Shown piece after piece: positions 58,663 through 64,000 of a DNA stretch of 64,000 nt. The DNA is from Chroococcus sp. CMT-3BRIN-NPC107. Its GTDB lineage: Bacteria; Cyanobacteriota; Cyanobacteriia; Cyanobacteriales; Chroococcidiopsidaceae. The notes below the pieces were generated by a model. It saw only the letters and a program-made list of their open reading frames with translations, had not been told where the DNA came from and ran no database searches. Positions within the stretch are counted from its first letter, which is position 1. Each line of letters starts with the position of its first letter. The position numbers were made by a program, and so were the translations under genes. Location: assembly GCA_019359635.1 (NCBI GenBank), contig JAHHGY010000005.1, positions 1-64,000 on the forward strand. Reading direction: 5' to 3'.

Positions 58663-59355
58663 TTAAAGGCGTTGAAGTAAGTTGCGTCCGTGAGTATCGG
58701 TACCGCAGGTACTTAACAAGCCATGAATAGCAGCTAAGTTTTGTACTTGTTGCGTTTCGATGGGGCTAGGCTTCCAGGGACTAGGATTATTGTAAGCATA
58801 GTAAGTTTCTACTCCATCAATACCCAATTGGGCGATCGCCGGAATGAGATCGAAGTGAGACTTTTTGTAACGTGCTGGGTGAGCGAGAACTGCAAGCCCT
58901 CCCGCCTCGTGAATCGAAGCAATAACGTTAGCCGCTTGGTAACTATCTCCTTTAGCTGCGCTTCTTTGCAAATAAATCTGCAAGCTAGAATGGGATGGTT
59001 CAAAACCGTAGCCAAGAATATGTACTTCAATATTGAGCAGACGGGCGTTAATTTCTACACCGCTCCAAAGTTGGGGGGCGGGTTTTTCGGTTTGGGGATG
59101 ACTCCATTTCCAATCTTCTAAATAACGTTGCGCCGTTTTGTAGCCTAGAATCGTATGATGATCGGTAATTGCTAACCCTTGCAAACCAATAGCAATAGCT
59201 CGATCTATTAATTCTTCTGGCTGAAATTTGCCATCAGAATATACCGTGTGCATATGAAAGTTGAAATGATGCGGACAACTTTCAGCATCGATACTCGCAA
59301 AAACTTGTTGCAAACGTTGAATTGAAGTAGAAGTTCGGGCAAAATTGACCGCCAT
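58663..59355 (-). CDS. PHP-domain metal-dependent phosphoesterase
   Basis: The 230-residue protein is a polymerase-and-histidinol-phosphatase (PHP) domain. Metal-binding motifs are visible: FHMHTVYSDG (motif I), ITDHHT (motif II), AHPARY (motif III) and GTDTHG (motif IV). Relatives include RNase AM/YciV-type 3',5'-nucleotide phosphatases and histidinol phosphatases. The phosphate substrate cannot be told from the sequence. It is convergent with the membrane microprotein and divergent from ackA. Confidence 0.9.
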   Translation of the reverse strand: MAVNFARTSTSIQRLQQVFASIDAESCPHHFNFHMHTVYSDGKFQPEELIDRAIAIGLQGLAITDHHTILGYKTAQRYLEDWKWSHPQTEKPAPQLWSGVEINARLLNIEVHILGYGFEPSHSSLQIYLQRSAAKGDSYQAANVIASIHEAGGLAVLAHPARYKKSHFDLIPAIAQLGIDGVETYYAYNNPSPWKPSPIETQQVQNLAAIHGLLSTCGTDTHGRNLLQRL

Positions 59356-59604
59356 AACCGCCTCTGAAGGAATAGATATTTCCCTCTACTAGCTCTAACA
59401 CTTTGCTGTCTTGGCAAAAGTTAAATACAAACAACTAAGTCATCTGAAAATGCGAAGTCAAGTATTAGGGTAAAGGTTTATATATGTTAATAACTATAAC
59501 TATTCTAAAAGGTCTCGTAAGCAACTTCTGAGGGCAGAGGTAAAAAATTATCAGTTTAAATAGCCTAGTGTCGGTATAGACAAGAGTTTTGAACTAAAAA
59601 AAAT

Positions 59605-60810
59605 ATGAAAATATTAGTATTAAATGCAGGCTCTAGCAGTCAAAAAAGCTGTTTATACCAAATAGATGACAATTTATCAGATTTGCTAGAACCAAAATGG
59701 GAAGCAAAGATTGATTGGACTTACGGGGAAGGAATAGCAGAACTAAAAGTTAAAACTTCTCGGAGCGAATTAAAACAAGAATTACCGACAAGCGATCGCA
59801 CGGCTGCAATGTCACAGCTACTTGATACTTTATACAAAGGCGATACTAAAGTAATTGACAATCTGGCAGAAATTGATATTGTCGGTCATCGGGTAGTACA
59901 CGGCGGGGATCGTTACCGAAAAGCAGTAATAATTACAAAAGATGTAACTGATGAAATCGCAAAGCTTGCTAGTTTTGCTCCTGCTCACAATCCGGTTAAT
60001 TTAGAAGGCATTACCGCTATTGAACAAATATTACCCGACGTGCCGCAAGTAGCAGTATTTGATACAGCTTTTCACAGTCAATTACCAGCTAAGGCAGCAG
60101 TTTATCCTATACCCTACTCATTTTTCGAGCAAGGTATTCGCCGCTATGGTTTTCACGGGATCAATCATGAATATTGCGCTAGGCGTGCTGCTCAGTTGTT
60201 GAATAAAAATATAGAATCTTTGCGGCTAATTACTTGCCATTTGGGTAATGGCTGCTCTATCGCTGCAATTCGCGGCGGGATTAGTATTGATACAACTATG
60301 GGGTTTACTCCGTTAGATGGGTTGATGATGGGTAGCCGTTCGGGTAGCGTCGATCCGGGGATTTTAATACATCTCTTACGACAAGGTTATGATGCGGATA
60401 AGTTAGATAAAATGCTTAATATTGCTTCGGGATTAAAAGGTATTTCGGGTTTGTCTAACGATATGCGCCAAATTGTTGCAGCTAAAGAAAGTAATGCTCG
60501 CGCTCAATTAGCTTTTGATATGTACGTACGATCGCTTTGTCAGCATATAGGCGCTATGTTAGTTACTTTGGGCGGACTAGATGCGATCGCTTTTACGGGC
60601 GGTGTGGGCGAACATCAGCCACCAATACGAGCTTCAGCTTGCGAAGCTTTGGAGTTTATGGGGGTAAAAATTGACTTTGCTAAAAATGCCAATTCGCCAG
60701 TTGATACAGATATTGCTACGGATGATTCTAGGGCGCGGGTTTTAGTTATTCAAGCACAAGAAGATTGGGCGATCGCTACAGAGTGTTGGAAACTAGCTAA
60801 AGTGCAATAA
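59605..60810 (+). CDS. ackA: Acetate kinase
   Basis: AckA interconverts acetate plus ATP with acetyl phosphate plus ADP. The 401-residue length is standard. Motifs include LNAGSSSQK at the N-terminus, VGHRVVHGG, FDTAFHSQLP, RRYGFHG, HLGNGCS and the AFTGGVGEH segment near the C-terminus, all in the usual order of the ASKHA-fold family. No phosphotransacetylase gene is adjacent. It may let the cell make acetyl phosphate or excrete acetate in dark fermentation. Confidence 0.96.
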   Translation: MKILVLNAGSSSQKSCLYQIDDNLSDLLEPKWEAKIDWTYGEGIAELKVKTSRSELKQELPTSDRTAAMSQLLDTLYKGDTKVIDNLAEIDIVGHRVVHGGDRYRKAVIITKDVTDEIAKLASFAPAHNPVNLEGITAIEQILPDVPQVAVFDTAFHSQLPAKAAVYPIPYSFFEQGIRRYGFHGINHEYCARRAAQLLNKNIESLRLITCHLGNGCSIAAIRGGISIDTTMGFTPLDGLMMGSRSGSVDPGILIHLLRQGYDADKLDKMLNIASGLKGISGLSNDMRQIVAAKESNARAQLAFDMYVRSLCQHIGAMLVTLGGLDAIAFTGGVGEHQPPIRASACEALEFMGVKIDFAKNANSPVDTDIATDDSRARVLVIQAQEDWAIATECWKLAKVQ

Positions 60811-60871
60811 ATTACAGCAGTGCTAAAAAGATTATTGCTAGGCTATTTATTAATGTTGCCAAAATAAACTC

Positions 60872-62266
60872 ATGCTCTGTACTCAAGAGTTGTTAAAGCT
60901 AGAGTTGTTTCAGGTTTTGCCCACTGAGCGTTTAAAGTGGGTATGCGATCGCGCTGAAGCTATTGATTTAAACCAAGGAGAAGTATTAGTTCGTGAAGGT
61001 GATGCAGCACTTGGCTTTTTAATTTTGACGGAGGGACGGATTGGGGTAACTCGCCAAAGTGACGGCGTGGAAATGCCCATCGGACAACATGAAGCACCAG
61101 CATTTTTTGGCGAAGTGCAGATCCTTACAGGTGAAGTAGTCCCCGTTACATTGCGAAGTTTGACTGATTGTCGGTTGCATCGACTTACTGATGATGATTT
61201 TTTGAACTTATTGCACGAGTGTCGGACTTTTGAGCGGATTATCTTTCAGTACGTGACTAAGCGATCGCGCGGGTTAGAATCTTTTATCCGCAGTCGAGAA
61301 AAAATGGCAGCATTGGGAACCTTGGCGGCGGGACTTGCCCACGAACTAAATAACCCCGCCGCCGCCCTTGTCCGCGCCCTTAAAGACGTGACTCCTGCCT
61401 TAATTGAATTGCAACGGATGAATTTAGTTACTGGGCGAAGTCAGCTAACGGAAACGGAGGTACAAAAATGGACTGGAGAGCGCGATCGCGGTTATGAGGC
61501 GATCGTTAATAGGTCGAGCGATCCTGTAACAATGAGCGATCGTGAAGATGAACTTTTAAATTGGCTGGAAGACTACGGAATTGAAGATGCTTGGAACTTA
61601 GCAACGCCCTTAGCCGAGGCAGGAGTTGAAATTAAAACTTTAGAGCAATTAACCGCTCCTTGGCGCAACGATTCTACCGAACTAAGAGACATGGGGGTAC
61701 GCTGGCTAGGGCTATCTTTTGAGGTGATGTCAACGATTAAGGGCGGCTTGCGGAGTGCGGAACGAATTTCTGAACTGGTGCAGTCGATGAAATCCTACAC
61801 TTATCTTGACCAAGGCGCGCAACAACTTGTAGATGTGCATCAAGGAATTGAAGATACAATCCGGCTTTTTTCTTGCAAGCTAAAACAAGGCGTGACGGTG
61901 AAACGGTCTTATGATGATACAATTCCCAAAATTTTGGCTTATGGCAGCGAACTCAATCAAGTATGGACAAATTTAATTGATAATGCCATTGATGCTATGG
62001 ATAACAAAGGCATTCTGGAACTTGCAACTAAAAATAAAGGCGATCGCCTAGTTGTAACTATTACCGATTCTGGCGCGGGAATTTCTGAAGATGCGCGATC
62101 GCGGATTTTTGAACCATTTTTCACTACAAAGCCTGTGGGAAAAGGTACGGGATTGGGTTTAGAGACGGTGCGGCGGATTGTAGAAAATCGGCATCGCGGC
62201 TCAATTTCTATAGACTCTAAGCCTGGTAGAACTTGCTTTTCGATCTGTTTGCCTTTACCTAAATAA
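60872..62266 (+). CDS. Cyclic-nucleotide-binding-domain histidine kinase
   Basis: This 464-residue cytosolic sensor kinase combines a cNMP-binding-like domain (10-125, with GEVLVREGDAALGFLILTEG and FFGEVQILTGE) with a kinase core. The phosphoacceptor His157 sits in AAGLAHELNNPAAAL. The ATPase domain has the N box NLIDNAIDA, G1 DSGAGIS, F box FEPFFTTKPVGKGTGLGL and a final SICLPLP. The canonical cAMP-contact residues are not clearly all present, so the ligand is uncertain. It is 61 bases after ackA. No response regulator is adjacent. Confidence 0.92.
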   Translation: MLCTQELLKLELFQVLPTERLKWVCDRAEAIDLNQGEVLVREGDAALGFLILTEGRIGVTRQSDGVEMPIGQHEAPAFFGEVQILTGEVVPVTLRSLTDCRLHRLTDDDFLNLLHECRTFERIIFQYVTKRSRGLESFIRSREKMAALGTLAAGLAHELNNPAAALVRALKDVTPALIELQRMNLVTGRSQLTETEVQKWTGERDRGYEAIVNRSSDPVTMSDREDELLNWLEDYGIEDAWNLATPLAEAGVEIKTLEQLTAPWRNDSTELRDMGVRWLGLSFEVMSTIKGGLRSAERISELVQSMKSYTYLDQGAQQLVDVHQGIEDTIRLFSCKLKQGVTVKRSYDDTIPKILAYGSELNQVWTNLIDNAIDAMDNKGILELATKNKGDRLVVTITDSGAGISEDARSRIFEPFFTTKPVGKGTGLGLETVRRIVENRHRGSISIDSKPGRTCFSICLPLPK

Positions 62267-62307
62267 GTTGAAATTGACATTTATAGCTAAAATTTATTAG
62301 TATCAAG

Positions 62308-62322
62308 TTAACGTTAACGTCA
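62308..62322. promoter_or_regulatory. Probable MerR operator, site 1
   Basis: TTAACGTTAACGTCA is a near-palindrome 19 bases upstream of the merR start codon. An inverted copy differing by one base lies at 62749-62763, between merR and the next gene. MerR-family proteins bind such short near-palindromes in the spacer of their target promoters, and autoregulation is common. Confidence 0.65.
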
Positions 62323-62341
62323 ATTTTGTTGACCAAGTAAA

Positions 62342-62731
62342 GTGACCGACAAAATGCGGATCGGAGAACTAGCAGAAATTGCTGGGGTAACTCCAAGAAC
62401 AATTCGCTACTACGAAAACTTAGGGCTATTAAGTCCTAACGAGCGGCAAGGTAAGGGGTTTCGGTATTATACCCAAACAGAACTTGCCAAACTGCAAAAA
62501 ATCCATTGTCTAAAGTCGCTGGGGTTGACCCTAGAAGAAATTACCACTGTTATTGACTTGTATTTTGAAGATTCTACAGGTATAAGGGGTAAACAAAAGG
62601 TGTTAGAAATTCTGCAATTTCATCTCAAAGAAACGGATGAAAAGATTTTGTCTTTAAAAGAGTTTCGCTCAGACTTAGAGGCAAATATTACTAAAATTCA
62701 ACAGCAAATTCAGGAAATTAGTAGCCACTAA
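62342..62731 (+). CDS. MerR-family transcriptional regulator
   Basis: The 129-residue protein has an N-terminal winged helix-turn-helix (RIGELAEIAGVTPRTIRYYE, then NLGLLSPNER) and a C-terminal dimerising coiled coil (about 85-127). It has no conserved metal-binding cysteine pair at the end, which suggests a non-metal signal. The start is GTG at 62342; an ATG at 62354 is possible. Matching operator-like sites lie before it and before the next gene, so it probably controls itself and the oxidoreductase/aldo-keto reductase genes downstream, perhaps in response to reactive carbonyls or quinones. Confidence 0.92.
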   Translation: MTDKMRIGELAEIAGVTPRTIRYYENLGLLSPNERQGKGFRYYTQTELAKLQKIHCLKSLGLTLEEITTVIDLYFEDSTGIRGKQKVLEILQFHLKETDEKILSLKEFRSDLEANITKIQQQIQEISSH

Positions 62732-62748
62732 TTTTTTTGACTACAAAC

Positions 62749-62763
62749 TGACGTTAGCGTTAA
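62749..62763. promoter_or_regulatory. Probable MerR operator, site 2
   Basis: TGACGTTAGCGTTAA is the reverse complement of site 1 with one base changed. It lies 17 bases after the merR stop and 23 bases before the oxidoreductase start, where a separate MerR-controlled promoter would sit. Confidence 0.65.
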
Positions 62764-62786
62764 GGTTAATAAAAGGTAAAACACTG

Positions 62787-63794
62787 ATGAAGGCATTTGA
62801 GATTCTTGATAGCTTTGGTTTAGATTCTCTAAAGCAGAGAGAACGTCCCGATCCTAGTCCTGGATACGGACAGATCCTGATTAGATTACGGGCAGTTTCC
62901 TTAAATTACCGAGATTTGATGGTAGTAAAGGGTTTATACAATCCCAACCTACCGTTACCGCGAATTCCCTTTTCGGATGGAGTAGGGGAAGTGGTGGCGC
63001 TGGGGGAAGGAGTAACGCGAGTAAAAATAGGCGATCGCGTAGCGGGGATATTCTTTCAAAAATGGCTTAGTGGCAGACTCACCGAAGCAAAAGCGCAATC
63101 GGCTTTAGGTGGGGCGACGGGTGGGTTACTAGCAGAATACGCAGTGCTGGACGAGGATGGAGTTGTTCATGTACCCGATCATCTCACCGATATTGAAGCG
63201 GCTACGCTACCTTGTGCGGCGGTTACAGCTTGGAATGCCTTAGTAACATCGGGGAATGTAAAAGCCGGCGATACAGTGCTAGTGCAGGGTACAGGGGGAG
63301 TTTCGATATTTGCTTTGCAGTTTGCCCAACTATTAGGAGCAAAAGTTATTGCAACCTCTAGCAGCGATGAAAAGCTAGAAAGATTGCAAAGCTTAGGAGT
63401 TACGGAGACGATTAACTACAAACAAACGCCAGATTGGGGTAAAAAAGTCGAAGAAATAACCGGAGGCGTTGGCCATGTGGTAGAAGTGGGCGGCGCGGGG
63501 ACTTTGAACCAGTCGTTAAAAGCAGTTGGGTATGGCGGACAAATTAGTTTAATTGGCGTATTGACAGGTGGAAAAGGAGAAATTAACACCGCCGCCATTT
63601 TGATGAAAAACGTGCGGGTACAGGGCATTTATGTAGGTTCGAGAGAGATGTTTGAGGACATGAATAGAGCCATCGCCTTACATAAAATTCGTCCAGTATG
63701 CGATCGCGTGTTTCCTTTAGAGTCTGCTAGAGCGGCTTTAGAGTACATGGAAACGGGCGAACACTTCGGCAAAATTTGTATTCAATTTTCATAG
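62787..63794 (+). CDS. NAD(P)-dependent MDR oxidoreductase (quinone/alcohol type)
   Basis: The 335-residue enzyme is a zinc-independent-type medium-chain dehydrogenase/reductase. The GroES-like N-terminal domain shows [13 protein letters not shown] and [15 protein letters not shown]. The Rossmann domain contains [20 protein letters not shown] and [12 protein letters not shown]. The catalytic-zinc cysteine of alcohol dehydrogenases (G-H-E region) is not evident, so quinone or enone reduction is more likely than alcohol oxidation. It follows merR and the second operator-like site, and an aldo/keto reductase gene starts 10 bases after its stop. The trio looks like an inducible detoxification operon. 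Confidence 0.92.
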   Translation: MKAFEILDSFGLDSLKQRERPDPSPGYGQILIRLRAVSLNYRDLMVVKGLYNPNLPLPRIPFSDGVGEVVALGEGVTRVKIGDRVAGIFFQKWLSGRLTEAKAQSALGGATGGLLAEYAVLDEDGVVHVPDHLTDIEAATLPCAAVTAWNALVTSGNVKAGDTVLVQGTGGVSIFALQFAQLLGAKVIATSSSDEKLERLQSLGVTETINYKQTPDWGKKVEEITGGVGHVVEVGGAGTLNQSLKAVGYGGQISLIGVLTGGKGEINTAAILMKNVRVQGIYVGSREMFEDMNRAIALHKIRPVCDRVFPLESARAALEYMETGEHFGKICIQFS

Positions 63795-63804
63795 GAGTAA
63801 ACTC

Positions 63805-64000
63805 ATGCAACAGCGCCAACTTGGCAACCAAGGATTGACCGTATCAGAACTAGGACTAGGATGTATGGGAATGTCCGAGTTTTATGGTACGGGAGACGAA
63901 GCCGAATCCATAGCAACCATTCACCGCGCCTTGGAAATAGGAGTAAACTTTTTAGACACCGCCGATATGTACGGACGGGGTGCAAATGAGGAACTTGTAG
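63805..64000 (+). CDS. Aldo/keto reductase, N-terminal part (runs off the window)
   Basis: An ATG at 63805 follows an AGGAGT ribosome-binding site at 63793-63798, directly at the stop of the MDR gene. The 65 visible codons begin [20 protein letters not shown], then [11 protein letters not shown], and [11 protein letters not shown] with the catalytic Asp and Tyr. This is a standard aldo/keto reductase start. The gene continues beyond the window. It belongs to the merR-MDR operon. Confidence 0.93.
   Translation, partial: MQQRQLGNQGLTVSELGLGCMGMSEFYGTGDEAESIATIHRALEIGVNFLDTADMYGRGANEELV

Overview
This window is cyanobacterial chromosome. psbU (photosystem II extrinsic subunit) and btpA (photosystem I biogenesis) are cyanobacterial or plastid-lineage genes. 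The HIP1 octamer GCGATCGC occurs throughout genes and spacers. Several other families are typical cyanobacterial forms: the fused ModBC transporter, CHASE2-Ser/Thr kinase, cyanobacterial omega subunit, CHAT proteins and filamentous-haemagglutinin-type exoproteins. Genus cannot be settled from the sequence alone.

Layout. 1-2.2 kb: the end of an insertion sequence cuts an aldo/keto reductase gene, followed by a peroxiredoxin-glutaredoxin fusion and msrA (oxidative-damage defence). 2.5-13.2 kb: a hybrid histidine kinase, a PRC-barrel protein downstream of smc, a DUF2301 membrane protein with a SpoIIE-type phosphatase, and an rpoZ cluster. 13.4-15.9 kb: a fasciclin-domain protein, a small helical protein and a GH13 alpha-amylase. 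16.3-19.1 kb: molybdate uptake (modA, modBC). 19.4-23.6 kb: a W-K-Y-D-G repeat lipoprotein and an unusual cNMP-binding/degenerate AAA+/polyferredoxin membrane protein. 23.7-24.5 kb: a toxin-antitoxin pair with a frameshifted toxin. 24.7-33.1 kb: mostly housekeeping and photosynthesis genes (aldo/keto reductase, DEAD-box helicase, rimO, btpA, VKOR-thioredoxin, nadB, psbU). 33.4-37.2 kb: a CHASE2 kinase and a cyclic-peptide-type ABC exporter.

37.4-55.0 kb is the main accessory island. It holds two large secreted TpsA-like haemagglutinin paralogues, their TpsB outer-membrane transporter and a TPR-CHAT (caspase-like) protein, closely spaced on the plus strand and overlapping at two junctions. A convergent DUF928 protein follows. 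Next to it lies a second, decaying copy of the same idea: a divergent tpsB with three frameshifts and one nonsense codon, and a haemagglutinin-CHAT fusion split by one missing base. The recurring partnership of two-partner secretion with a caspase-like CHAT domain is the strongest candidate for a poorly described system here.

55.1-58.3 kb is a compact operon built on forkhead-associated (phosphothreonine-reading) domains: a possible 55-aa protein, an FHA/zinc-ribbon protein, an FHA domain fused to a Rossmann/FAD-type oxidoreductase, and a four-helix membrane protein whose start overlaps the previous stop. The window ends with a 34-aa membrane microprotein, a PHP phosphoesterase, ackA, a cNMP-binding histidine kinase, and a merR-oxidoreductase-aldo/keto reductase cluster. 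That cluster carries two copies of a 15-bp near-palindrome, probably the MerR operator.
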